DNA of 64,000 nt from Acestrorhynchus altus (GCA_034509495.1 CM067523.1:20207092-20271091), one strand, 5' to 3'; shown: positions 45,926-57,560, counted from the first letter of the stretch. Translations and numbers: made by a program. The notes: a model not told the origin generated them from the sequence alone.

Positions 45926-46384
45926 TGAAGGATGAGCCAGAGGCAAGCTGCTCTTAGCTAGAGAGGAAGCTGATTGGTCCCCTGCTGTGGCGGTGTGATC
46001 AGACTCAGTGTGTAGGAAGTGTGCTGGAGTTTAGATAACGTCATCCACAGCAGCTAACAGAGCCATACAGAACAGAGTTCAGATGTTCCGGCCTGATAAA
46101 CTCACATCACTGCTGCTTAGCGTCTCTAATATCGCGTTACTGAAGACTGGCTGACGGACTTATCTCAGCACAGCTGCCTTCAGGAGATTCTCAGTGTGTG
46201 GGCGTGCGGGTGTCAGCGTGTGTATTGGTGTGTATCAGCTACGGCTGACTTTTCTTGAACTCTGTCCTTGCACAGAGACACACACTGCTTAAAGAAGACA
46301 AAGCAGTGAAAAGCTGATCTAACTCAGCACTGAGGTTTCATTTTGCACATTAGCGTCCTATATTATAATACAGTCCACACTGAC
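45926..46384. other. Gene-free stretch
   Basis: Nothing recognised. Confidence 0.5.
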
Positions 46385-46590
46385 CAACATACTGACCATC
46401 ACACTTACCATCGCACTGACCATCGCACTGACCAACACACTGACCATCCCACTGTCCATCCCACTGACCAATTATCCAACAGAACAATCTAGCAACAAAC
46501 TGACCAACACACCTACCAAAACACTGACTATCTTGCTGGCTAAAACACTGACCATCACATTGACCAATACGTTGTCCAACACAATCTGTA
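46385..46590. repeat. Degenerate CACTGACCA repeat
   Basis: Units of about 14-16 bp of ACACTGACCATC/AACAC type. Confidence 0.8.
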
Positions 46591-46644
46591 ACTCAGAGCT
46601 GGAATGCTGAATTGTTTTGATGGATTGATTTAATGGAGGATTTT

Positions 46645-47677
46645 ACTGGATTGTTCTGCTGGTTCTGTTGGATTTTTCTGCTACAGAATTCTGTTGGATT
46701 GTTCTGCTACAGAATTCTGTTGGATTGTTCTGCTGGATTGTTTCTGCTGGACTGTTCTGTTGGATTGTTCTGTTGGATTGTTCTGTTGGACTGTTCTGTT
46801 GGATTGTTCTGTTGGATTGTTTTCTTGGATTGTTTTGCTGGATTGTCCTGCTGGACTGTTCTGCTGGACTGTTCTGCTGGATTGTTCTGTTGGATTGTTC
46901 TGTTGGACTGTTCTCTTGGATTGTTCTGTTGGATTGTTCTGTTGGATTGTTCTGCTGGATTGTCCTGCTGGACTGTTCTGCTGGACTGTTCTGCTGGATT
47001 GTTCTGTTGGACTGTTCTTTTGGATTGTTCTGTTGGACTGTTCTGCTGGACTGTTCTGTTGGATTGTTCTGCTGGATTGTTCTGTTAGATTGTTCTGCTG
47101 GATTGTTCTGTTGGATTGTTCTGTTGGATTTTTCTTCTGGATTGTCCTGCTGGACTGTTCTGCTGGACTGTTCTATTGTATTGTTCTGTTGGACTGTTCT
47201 GTTGGATTGTTCTGTTGGATGATTCTGTTGGATGATTCTGTTGGATTGTTCTGCTGGACTGTTCTGTTGGACTGTTCTTTTGGATTGTTCTGTTGGACTG
47301 TTCTGTTGGACTGTTCTGTTGGACTGTTCTTTTGGATTGTTCTTTTGGATTGTTCTGTTGGACTGTTCTGTTGGACTGTTCTTTTGGATTGTTCTTTTGG
47401 ATTGTTCTGTTGGACTGTTCTGTTGGACTGTTCTGTTGGACTGTTCTGTTGGACTGTTCTGCTGGATTGTTCTGTTGGACTGTTCTGTTGGACTGTTCTG
47501 TTGGACTGTTCTGTTGGATTGTTCTGTTGGATTGTTCTGTTGGACTGTTCTGTTGGACTGTTCTGTTGGACTGTTCTGTTTGATTGTTCTGTTGGACTGT
47601 TCTGTTGGACTGTTCTGTTGGACTGTTCTGTTTGATTGTTCTGTTGGACTGTTCTGTTGGACTGTTCTGCTGGATTA
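46645..47677. repeat. 13-bp minisatellite (TTGGATTGTTCTG)
   Basis: About 80 units with few differences (TTGGA/CTGGA, ATTG/ACTG). None of the three + strand frames has a stop for long stretches, giving overlapping ORFs of 151, 184 and 313 codons that all encode the same GLFCWIVLLDCSV-type peptide. The - strand gives TEQSNRTVQQNSP. These are repeat artefacts. Confidence 0.96.
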
Positions 47678-47904
47678 GCAATGTCGACCCTGATCAGTAT
47701 AAAAACTCAAACATTTGCAGGTGAATCAGAGTTTAATCCACTGAAGATGTGCTGAGTGCTCCTGTGTTTCACTTTGTTACCGTGGTTACATCCTGCTCTG
47801 GATTAAGGGTTTGTGACAGTAAATGAATCCAAATTCATGAACTAATCTGACTAATCTCTCTGAGCTCCCACAGGTAGTGCCTTAACCACAGGCCACCTAT
47901 TAGC

Positions 47905-47906
<2 letters not shown>

Positions 47907-47971
<65 letters not shown>

Positions 47972-48060
47972 AGTGGTGCTGAGGGCTGATTAATTAAGAC
48001 TGTGTTTATGAAACACTCAGCTGCTCAAGTTGGAGGGTTTGTTTGTGTTGACACTGACGT

Positions 48061-48126
<66 letters not shown>
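47907..48126. repeat. Inverted pair of long (TG)n and (CA)n microsatellites
   Basis: (TG)n 47907-47970 and (CA)n 48063-48126, each about 32 units, separated by about 92 bp. Confidence 0.95.
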
Positions 48127-48128
<2 letters not shown>

Positions 48129-48317
48129 TGTGTCCAGAGGATGTGATTATAAATATGACACTCCTGCTTAACTGGAGGTTGGGTTGTTCTAAGTGGCTGG
48201 TTTAGATAATTTGATTGACAAGCAAAACATTTGCACCATCAAAAAAATAAATAAATCACACTTAATGATTACAGGCATCTACACACACTGATTTATCACA
48301 CTCTGTACCTGCACTGG

Positions 48318-49122
48318 ACAACAGGGGCTGCTGGAGAACAGCGGATGCTGGAAGACAGGAGACTCCTCTGCAAAATTTGGGGAGAACAGGGTGTTCTGCT
48401 GGAGAACAGGGGGCTCTGATGGAAAAGAGGGTTTTTTCTGGAGAATAGGGGCACTGAAGAACAGGGGGCTCGGCCAGAGAGAACAATGGGCTCTGATGGA
48501 GAGCAGTGGGCTCTGCTTGAGAACAGGGGGCTAGAAAATAGGGGCCACTGATGAAGAACAGGGGGCTCTGCCGGAGAACAGGGGGCTGTCCTGGAGAACA
48601 GGGAGCTCTTTTGGAGAACAGGGAGCTCTGCCGAAGAACAGGGGGCTCTGATGGAGAGCAGTGGGCTCTGCTTGAGAACAGGGGGCTGGAAAATAGGGGC
48701 CACTAATGAAGATCACTGGGCTCTGCCGGAGAACAGGGGGCTCTCCTGGAGAACAGGGGGCTCTGCCGAAGAACAGGGGGCTCTGATGGAGAGCAGTGGG
48801 CTATGCTGGAAAACAGGTGGCTCTACTGGAGAAAAGGGGGCTCTGCAGGAGAACAGGGGGCTCTGCTGGAGAACAGGGGGCTCTGCCGAAGAACAGGGGG
48901 CTCTGCTGGAGAACAGGGGGCTCTGATGGAAAACAGGGGGCTCTGCTGGAGAACTGGGGGCTCTGGTGGTGAACAGGGGGCTCTGCTGGAGAACAGGGGG
49001 CTCTGATGGAAAACAGGAGACTCTGCTGGTGAACGGGGGGCTCTGCCTGGAGAACAGGGGGCTCTGTTGGAGAACAGGGGGCTCTGCTGGAGAACAGGGG
49101 GTTCTGCAGGAGAACAGGTGGT
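48318..49122. repeat. 20-bp minisatellite (GGAGAACAGGGGGCTCTGCT)
   Basis: About 40 units, most containing a GGGGG run. ORFs on both strands (67-135 codons) are translations of the array. Confidence 0.95.
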
Positions 49123-49269
49123 GTAGATTTGCTGGTTTAGGACTGACAGGAAAAGTGAGTCAGACTCGTTTGACTGACATTTTTTTCACAGTGTGTAATT
49201 AAAGCACTTAGTGTGTCACTATGACTGGCTGATTCACACACTCGCACATTTCTAAATAATTCAATCAGC

Positions 49270-49272
<3 letters not shown>

Positions 49273-49338
<66 letters not shown>

Positions 49339-49340
49339 TG
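49273..49340. repeat. (TG)n microsatellite
   Basis: A long TG tract with one TATG interruption. Confidence 0.95.
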
Positions 49341-49449
49341 TTCTATTGTGCTGATTCAGTAGATGGAGGATTTTGGTAAGTCAAAAACTGAGTTACTGTC
49401 TTATAAACCTAAACTTTAGCTGCAATAAAAGTGATCAATATTTATTGAT

Positions 49450-50030
49450 CTACTCATACAGAAGTGGTGTCTCTCAGTACGGCGTCGGGTTTAACGCAAC
49501 ATGCCAGACGTCTCTGCATGGAGGTGTAGAGTTTCCTAATGGTGTCCTGTGATGATCCATCCCATGCAGCTTGAAGGTTCTCACTCAGTTCTGCAGATGG
49601 TGTGGTAGGGGTGGAGTGTTGATAGAGCGTCCAATAGCATCCACACATTTTCAATCAGGGACAGGTCTGGAGATGAGACCGACCACGGCGTAGTATCTGT
49701 GTCTTCAAGACAAGATCTTGAGACGGCAGCAGTATGTGGACGAGCGTCGTCCTGTTGGAACAGAGCACCGGAGTGTGTGTTCAGAAAAGGTAGAACCACT
49801 GGTTTCAGGACCTCATTATCGTAACTTTGGGCTGCCAAAGTGCCTGTAATGAAGACCAAAGGTGACCTGGCACCATATGGAATTGCATCAGGCCTTCTGG
49901 ATGTGTGATAACAAAATGTTGACCAGTAACCAGGATCTTAACCAGTATCTCTAAAGGAGGGTCCAGGCACCCTGCAGAGGAAACTTTAAGCCGGGGTCTC
50001 ATTCTTCCACTCACTACCCTAAGCAAGAGG
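49450..50030 (-). pseudogene. Tc1/mariner-type transposase remnant
   Basis: Reverse-strand frames give TGTLAAQSYDNEVLKPVVLP, then GALFQQDDARPHTA (the DND-type catalytic Asp region) and PWSVSSPDLSLIENVWMLL (matching WPARSPDLSPIEHVWD). Upstream frames (49805-50026) contain shifted parts of the same protein. The N-terminal DNA-binding half is absent and at least one frameshift splits the rest. Inactive. Confidence 0.85.
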
Positions 50031-50311
50031 AGCTGTATTTAAAGGAGTGGAGCTGAAGATCTGCAGTGTTCGCTCTAATTAAACCCAGCTCGTCTCCGGA
50101 GAAGGTCTGACTGACCTGCTGTTAAAAGTCCAGTGTGAGATTAGCAGCTCTAACTGCACCTGAGAGACGCTGCTTTATTAGCCATTATTAACTTATCAGT
50201 GGAACACAGAGAGGCAGAGAGGAGAGTCAGCCTCTGTAAGAGTCTGAGGACTAATCACCATCCAGTAGGGTCTGAGAGAGTTCTGGAGCCAAGCGACAAA
50301 AAATACCCTAA
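50031..50311. other. Gene-free stretch
   Basis: Nothing recognised. Confidence 0.5.
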
Positions 50312-50362
50312 ATGGACAAATGTATTGGGACACCTCATTCATTGTTTCTTCCTAACTTATGC
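50312..50362 (+). mobile_element. MITE terminus (same family as 37115)
   Basis: ATGGACAAATGTATTGGGAC and TCATTCATTGTTTCTTCC match the left end of the 37.1-kb MITE. A fold-back element follows directly, suggesting insertion into the MITE or deletion. Confidence 0.6.
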
Positions 50363-50364
50363 AT

Positions 50365-51062
50365 TCTCCTCTTTTCACCCTGATCTTCAATGATCAAGAG
50401 CCTGCAGGACCACCACAGAGCAGCTATGATGTGGGTGGTGGGTCATTCTCAGCACTGCAGTCACACTGACGTGGTGGTGGTGTGTTAGTGTGTGTTGTGC
50501 TGGTACGAGTGGATCAGACACAGCAGTGCTGCTGGAGTGTTTAAACACTGTCCACTCACTGTCCACTCTATCAGACACTCCTACCGAGTGTCTCCACCTT
50601 GTAGATGTAAAGTCAGAGACAGAAGCTCATCTGTTTCTGCACAGTTTGTGTTGGTCGTCCTCTAGTCCTTCATCAGTGCTCACAGGACGCTGCCCGCAGG
50701 ACGCTGTCGGCTGGATATTTCTGGTTGGTGGACTGTTCTCGGTCCAGCAGTGGCTCCTTTGAGTTCAAACACTCCAGCATCTCTGCTGCATCCGATCCTC
50801 TCATAACAACACAACACACACTAACACACCACCACCATGTCAGTGTGACTGCAGAGCTGAGAATGACCCACCACCCACATAATAGCTGCTCTGTGGTGGT
50901 CCTGTGGGGTCCTGATCATTGAAGATCAGGGTGAAAGGAGGAGACTAAAGTCTGCAGAGAAACAGATGAACTACAGTCTCTAAATATAGAACTACAAAGA
51001 GCTCCTGTATGGAAAGAGGAGCAGATGAAATGGACAGTGAGAGTAGAAACAAGGGGATGGTC
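50365..51062 (+). mobile_element. Fold-back element, copy 6 (most complete pair of arms)
   Basis: Left arm about 50368-50572, loop about 50573-50750, right arm about 50760-51062. The arms are imperfect reverse complements. The loop contains the GTAGATGTAAAGTCAGAGAC block and a short duplication of CGCAGGACGCTG. ORFs of the SGSDTAVLLECLNTV type are found in every copy and belong to the repeat, not to a gene. Confidence 0.85.
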
Positions 51063-51428
51063 ATCATTTATTTAAACAGCAGCTTTCCTAAACACACTCA
51101 GACTGCTGGTGTTTTTGTTCTCTGTCCAAAGAAATGCACAGCAGATAAAGGAAATCATTACAAATTGAAAAGCCGATCAGAGGCAGAGTGGGATTATTGT
51201 GTTTAAGATAATAATCAGAGGACTTTTTAAATTAGGGGGTGTGACGAGGGATTTGCATGCGATTAAAGGTTAAAGCTGCTGGAGAGCAAGAGCCGGATTT
51301 CAGCACCACGGACAGCGCTCGCACCGAGCTTGATGCTGTCTTTAGTGTCGTCACTACTCAAAACAGTTCTGGAGGCAGCTCTACCTCAGAGGCAGAACAA
51401 TTGCAAAGAAAGAAATTGCTGCCTTATA
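51063..51428. other. Gene-free stretch
   Basis: Nothing recognised. Confidence 0.5.
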
Positions 51429-51437
51429 ATAGATGAT

Positions 51438-51519
<82 letters not shown>

Positions 51520-51561
51520 AAGATAGATAGAAAGATAGAGACAGATTTCCTCCCACCTCCC

Positions 51562-51597
<36 letters not shown>
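51429..51597. repeat. (GATA)n and (GT)n microsatellites
   Basis: GATA tract 51429-51540 of about 27 units, then GT tract 51567-51597. Confidence 0.95.
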
Positions 51598-51598
<1 letters not shown>

Positions 51599-52367
51599 AG
51601 GGGCAATGAATCCGGATGGGATTCACCATCACCCTAATCAGGAAAAAGTGGATGAGAATCACAGTGAAACTGCTCTTTTGACTGAACACTCCTGAACAAT
51701 CGTACTAGGTAGTGAACTGTCTAAGAACCTGTAGAACCTGCCGCCCTGGTTCTGTCAGTGTAACCTGTGGCAGGGAACTCTTTACTGATTGTATTCGTTC
51801 AAAACGACCAGCGTGCTTTTGACGGCGCAGATTACACCTACGGACGGATACAACTTACAGATAAGTTGAAAGTACTTCGCTTGGGGATGAAGTTTTAGTA
51901 GCTCATAAACTCATGAGGCCAGTTTACGCTGAAACTAACCTGAACGTACGTTCCGCTGGTGCGACGGGCTGCTGATGGCTTGACTCTGCTTGACTTCAAA
52001 AACTGCTGTTTGCTTCCACTGTTCTGTTCCTATAAAACTGCTATAAAAGGGTAATTATAAGCCTCTGTGCTTTAATAGTGTCATAGTTCTTCAGAAAAGA
52101 TGAAACAGCTCACATTATCAGGACAGTCGACCTCAGGCCAGGTCGTGTTGTCGGCCCGCTGTGGAAGCGTGGAAGCGTGGAAGCCTGGAAGGTCACCACA
52201 GCTTTAAAACCGTCCCTTAAAAAATACGTCCCGTATATTTGGCCAAGTTCCAAAACCAACCTCTGGATTCTGCTATGAATCATGGGAAAAGCAAAAGGTC
52301 CGAGATAGTAGTGCAGTAGTGATTTTGCACACAAGCGTCTGGTTGGTGCATGGCTGGGTGTGTTGGG
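51598..52367. other. Gene-free stretch
   Basis: A short (GGAAGCGT)n run at about 52160-52190. Nothing else recognised. Confidence 0.5.
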
Positions 52368-52910
52368 GCGGGGCAAACTCTGACTGGTCAGAGAGAGGGG
52401 GCATGGCTGATGAGGTCACTGACCAAGACATTGGGTTACAGAGGAAAACAAGAAGGGAGGGGCTGTTTGCGCTCTTTCCATTTTCAGAATAAAAGTTAGG
52501 AGAAGGGATAACACTGATCCAAAAATAAACAATCAAAACAATAAAGCATATTCCGTTCTATTTGGACCACTGTATGTTGAAGAACCTCGGATAAATATTC
52601 TTGTCTAATCAGTACAAATGATTGCATTTTCACTTCATAAACACTCTGGATGATCCATTTCTAACAGGATTTCTGAGGTGTGGACTGTTTCTATTGTCCT
52701 TATAAGCAAAAAAGAAAAAAAAATAAACAATTTTCTTTATTGTATCTATATTTTGTTAATATTTACATCTCAAAAGATGACAGATTGGAGTAGCTTATGA
52801 TCTCCTGCCACATGTGACGGTCTCCTATAAACACTAGACAATAAAAACAGCAAGTAAATGTACATCAAACTACGAGAATGTCCTGCAAAATTAGGGGCCA
52901 AGAGGTTAAT
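52368..52910 (+). repeat. Dispersed repeat family B, partial copy
   Basis: Contains GACTGGTCAGAGAGAGGGGG, GACATTGGGTTACAGAGGAA, and the end block with CTCCTGCCACATGTGACGGT. The 5' third is missing. Confidence 0.7.
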
Positions 52911-53454
52911 ATGGATGTTATACGTCTGAAATAGAATTTATACACAGTTCATTTATGGACAGTTTTAAAGGAGGTTCTTCAGTCAAATATTAAAGCTGTG
53001 TTTTTCTGTCTGACTTTTCCAGCGACTTTGTAATTTCAGGTTTTCAGTAAAAAGTGTCCATAACTGATGGAGCGTTCTGGAGCTCCTGCCGCGGCTAATT
53101 AGATATTATAATGCAACACTTTGGAGCAATTAAACGTCTGCAAGAACTGCTTTGATTTGATCCCTGAAACAATGAAATATTTCTTATCAGTGTCGGCGAG
53201 CCGGTCGTTACGATGGCGTTCTGATGAGGGCTGAAATGAGTCCTGCGATCTGAGCTGCCATTCACCATCAGCCCCCATTAGAACAGAAAAAAGACCTGCA
53301 CAAAGAAGAGAGGAAAATGCTCCCCGTCCAGGCCTGATGGAGTGCCGTTCACTCTGCTTAACAGAGTGCTGTTCACTCTGTTCACTCCTCGCTCCACTCC
53401 ATCGCATGCCATTTTACCAACACTCTCAGAAAACACTCTGCTTTCTGATAAATT
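52911..53454. other. Gene-free stretch
   Basis: Nothing recognised. Confidence 0.5.
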
Positions 53455-53750
53455 ACATGACAGTTCAGCTCCACCCACTTGTCCTGCAGTACTTCAGTCA
53501 CACCCATTAATCACAGTTAGCCCCACCCACTCATCATACAACTTTAACCCCCCCGGTCAATTCATCCTACCGCAGTTTAGCTCCACCCATTCATCCTACC
53601 GCAGTTTAGCCCCACCCATTCATCCTACAGCATCCCACACATTAATCCTGCAGCAACTCAGCCCCACCTATTCAGTCTACAGGGTTTTAGCCCCACCCAT
53701 TCCTCCATTCAGAAGTTTAGCTCCACCCATGCATCCAACAGCAGTTTTGT
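53455..53750 (+). repeat. 29-bp CACCC-motif minisatellite, diverged copy
   Basis: About nine units of TTTAGCCCCACCCATTCATCC type, more diverged than the array at 32365. The 140-codon ORF over it is a repeat artefact. Confidence 0.85.
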
Positions 53751-54164
53751 TATTGTTATTGTGAGTAAAATATTGTATAATTAGAGGTGTCAGTGGGACT
53801 GTGTTCAGGTCAGTCCGGTACTCAGTAGCTGTTCTGTTGGTCTGTGTGGTCAGTCAGAGCTACAGCTTTAAGGTTTTTTTTTTCTAGACCTGAGCGTGGA
53901 CTCGACACGGCCCAGCGGTGGTGAGGCAAGCAAAGAGCCGCAACAATAGCATTTGATTTCTCGGCACGGGAGGACAGAAGCAAAAGAAAGGGACCGAGTC
54001 CGGAATGCTCTCCTGTGGTCACTGTAATGACCAAGTTTTCAGACGTGGCATTGTTAATCAGTCTGCCAGAAAACCGCCTGTCATTTCTCCTCTGTTTGCC
54101 GTATTTACACTCTTCCTCCTCACTGAACAGAGGCAGGAGTGACCTTTCAGTCCAGCTGCATCAC
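53751..54164. other. Gene-free stretch
   Basis: Nothing recognised. Confidence 0.5.
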
Positions 54165-54510
54165 ACTGACCTGCACAGATCTCAGTCTCACACCTCACAC
54201 ATCACACCTCTCACACACAGGTCTGACTCGCATTGAAGCACACTCACTGACACACACCCCTCACATCTCACTCACATGCCTCACTCACATATCACTCTCA
54301 CACACAGGTCTGACTCACACTCTCACACTGAAACACACCCCTCACATCTCACTCACACCTCTTACACGCACATCTCAGTCTCACACCTTACGCCGAAGTG
54401 TCCCACTCACACATCATAAAACAACACACTCTCATGCCTCACACTCTTGTCTCACTCTAACACTTAATTCCACCTCACATAAATCACACCTCACACACCT
54501 ACACATGATC
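54165..54510. repeat. Degenerate CTCACACCTCACA repeat
   Basis: Irregular CTCACA/CACCTC units; the 137-codon ORF over it is an artefact. Confidence 0.75.
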
Positions 54511-54559
54511 AATTATTCAAATTTATTGATGGTAATGACATCACAACCATGATTGAACA

Positions 54560-54758
54560 CTGAGAGAGAGAGCGAGAGAGAGAGAGACTGGTACACCATT
54601 ACATGTACTCTGATGGTTGATGATGTAATTGACGCTGATGTGATGAGGTCACTGTGGCCAATTGAGCGTCACTTGATTTCCCATAATTCCATTCCTGATG
54701 AGCTTGATGGTTCCAAATGAGCTCATTAACATTTTAGAGCGCTGGCACTGACTGAGGA

Positions 54759-54844
<86 letters not shown>

Positions 54845-54935
54845 TCACACACACATACACACACTACAGGCTGCAAACTGAGAGCATCATCACCCAGAAA
54901 AGAGCCGTTACTGAACATTTCTGCAGATCCATTAC

Positions 54936-54983
<48 letters not shown>

Positions 54984-54985
54984 GC
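54560..54985. repeat. (GA)n, (CA)n and (AATC)n microsatellites
   Basis: GA tract 54562-54588, long CA tract 54761-54860 and AATC tract 54936-54982. Confidence 0.95.
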
Positions 54986-55192
54986 GATATTGATATTGAT
55001 AAGTACATGAATTATATTTATATATTTATAGGACACAGGAGACCCTTTTATTTTTCATTTATTTTTAATTAACACTTATTTATATTTATTTATTTCCATT
55101 ATTTCTATATTTTTAATTTATATGTCACAGATGTGTCGTATGATGTCTGACTCACCCTGTAGATCTGAAGTTAACCTGCTTTTGTATTGCAG

Positions 55193-55600
55193 CGTCTATC
55201 TGGAAGCCTGGATCACGCATGCGGACCCCCCAGCTTCACCCTGTCACTGAGGGTCCACGCAGGAGCCTGTTCTGTTCTGAGGGAAAGTAAAGCGTCTCCA
55301 CTCCAGAGAGAAAAGCCTCAGAGGAGTTCCAGTCAGATGTGTGACAGGGGGGCTCGTGGACCCTCTGTGCTCAGCAGACGGATTAGAACAGGGTGTTATT
55401 CAGCTTCCTTAAAGTCAGAGGACATCGCCAAGCACACACACAGCAACTCTCTCTGGACCTGCAGTGCAGCAGGAACCTCAGGAGATTCAGCAGAGAGAGT
55501 TTTCAGGAGCGAGGAAGCTCCGAGAGCCGGACTGGGGGACATTCCCTGGAGGAAAGAAGGGCACATTAAACTGAAAACAGAAATGAACCATCAGCCATGA
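55193..55600 (+). other. Weak candidate exon
   Basis: An open frame (137 codons from 55187) sits directly after a good splice-acceptor-like sequence, TGCTTTTGTATTGCAG (ending 55192). The translation is Ser/Arg-rich with no recognisable domain and ends at a stop after MNHQP. No partner exon is found. Likely chance. Confidence 0.12.
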
Positions 55601-55805
55601 GAGGAGAGACAGGTGTGAGTGGACGAGTCAGAACTGGTGAATCTGGACAAGTGATACTGGTCAATGAATGGGAACAGATGGATATGGAGAGGTCAGTAGA
55701 GGCAGCTGAGGGTGGACTGATGGGTATGGTTGGGTGGGTGTGGACAGGTGAGTAGAGACAGGTGGGTGTGGACAGGTGAATGTAGGAAGATGAGTACATG
55801 CATGT
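55601..55805. repeat. Degenerate GTGGACAGGTGA repeat
   Basis: Imperfect units of about 20 bp, clearest at 55735-55790. Confidence 0.65.
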
Positions 55806-55810
55806 GGACA

Positions 55811-56430
55811 TACACCAATCAACTGCTACATTATGACCCCCTCCTCGTTTCTACACTCACTGTCCATTTGAACATCTCCTCTGATCACACAGGAGCTCTT
55901 TGTGGTTCTATAATTCCAGACTGAAGTTCATCTGTTTCTCTGCAGACTTTATTCTCCTCCTTTCACCCTGATCTTCAATGATCAGGACCCCACCGGACCA
56001 CCACAGAGCAGCTATTATGTGGGTGGTGGGTCATTCTCAGCACTGCAGTCACACTGACATGGTGGTGTGTTGGTATGTGTTGCTGCTGGAGTGTTTAAAC
56101 ACTGTGTCCACTCCCTGTCCACTCGATGAGACACTCCTACCGTGTGTCTCCACCTTGTAGATGTAAAGTCTGAGACAGAAGCTCATCCGTTTCTGCACAG
56201 TTTGTGTTGGTCGTCCTCTAGTCCTTCATCAGTGCCCACAGGACGGTGCCCACAGGACGCTGTCGGCTGGACATTTCTGGTTGGTGGACTGTTCTCGGTC
56301 CAGCAGTGACACTGAGGGGTTTAAACACTCCAGCAGCACTGCTGTATCTGATCCACTCATTTCACTGGTCATACTTTTGACCACTGAAGATCAGGGTGAA
56401 GCAGATTGACTACGGTCTATAATAACAGAA
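55811..56430 (+). mobile_element. Fold-back element, copy 7 (intact left terminus)
   Basis: Starts ACACCAATCAACTGCTACAT, then the full left arm, the loop with a duplicated ACAGGACG block, and a right arm that is deleted internally. The left terminus is the inverse of the 18403 end. Confidence 0.85.
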
Positions 56431-56439
56431 CAGAGCCAC

Positions 56440-57560
56440 TTTATAGCTAAAGTTATGAAATCATCAGGGTTTTGTTCTAAACAGGATTTATCCGGTCCAA
56501 CACCACGTCTGTAATCTCCCTGTGTCGGAGCCAGCATTGCCTGTTGAGGGTAATTAGTTATTTCCAAATGATTCTGGCCAGCACACAACGGTCCAGACTG
56601 GACATGCTCTCCCCTGGGCTCAGGTTATATTGACCGATGGAGAAGAGGAAGGATCAGGCTGCCGGACCGGGCCTGAGGATCCGTGGCTGTAATAAGGTGA
56701 AAAATATCAGCCCTTATTGCTCTGAGGCTCTGGGATCTGCTTAGGATGCCTGCGGGCGAGTGGCTGTTTTCTCTGTGAGAAATGTAAACGTTCCCGGCAG
56801 GAATTGTCCTTCAGATGAAATACTTTGTCTAACCTTTGCATAAGATTACTCCCCCGAGAGGAGGAAGTGTGTATTATTTTCCAGAGGTCGTAACCCCGAG
56901 TCTGACTTCTGAAGTCATCGACTCGCTCCGACGAAAAACAACCTGGTCTTTAACGGACGGCGCATGCTAATTCCCGAGGAGGAAAACAGACCTGAATAAA
57001 GTGCTACGGCTGAGGGTTCCGAATAAAGGCCATTAAACTGATCTGCCACGCTGCTCCGCTGGGTTCTAATGCACGGTGAGGAACATTACAGTGTAAATAA
57101 TCCTCCAGCGGATCGGAAAGTGGAACAAAGCCCATTATCCAGCCCACCCCGCCCAACGCCGGTCTCCAGATCTTGGAAGCGTGGAGTCGAGAGGCAGGAG
57201 CCACTTAAACTCCCTGTGACCCTCTATCCTCCAAAGATTAATTAGGGCTCATTTTCCTTTTACTGCAACAGAACCGAGGGAATGTGTTGGTGTTCCATTG
57301 ACTGATGGATGGAAAAGGGAGGATTCAACGCTCTTTTCAATAATTGATCATGAAGAGATACATGGTATTAATCATCATCCTCCTGCTCCTCCTCCTTGTC
57401 CTCCTGCTTCTCTCTGGAATGAATGGAGATTCAAAAGAGCCGTGATTCCATTACCGTCCCGCATTAAACTGAATTAAACTGAATTAAACTGAATTAGACT
57501 GAATTAACTTCCTTCACAAATGACGGACGCCATCAGCAGGTCAGACTGAGCGCAGCCGTC
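56440..57560. other. Unique noncoding stretch, candidate regulatory DNA
   Basis: About 1.1 kb without transposons or long simple repeats, apart from a (CTGAATTAAA)-type run of four to five units at 57465-57512. Moderately CpG-containing. No supported ORF. Confidence 0.3.

Noticed and set aside
46694..47635. 313-codon Cys/Trp/Leu-rich ORF
   Set aside because: 13-bp array open in all frames; no start context, no domain.
50490..50762. Conserved ORF of SGSDTAVLLECLNTV type, seen also near 3.2, 18.1 and 26.2 kb
   Set aside because: Conserved only because it lies in the loop and arm of the fold-back element; such peptides are common false predictions in fish genomes.
51429..51540. GATA array as a sex-chromosome marker (Bkm-like)
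   Set aside because: GATA microsatellites are common on fish autosomes; nothing in the window supports sex linkage.
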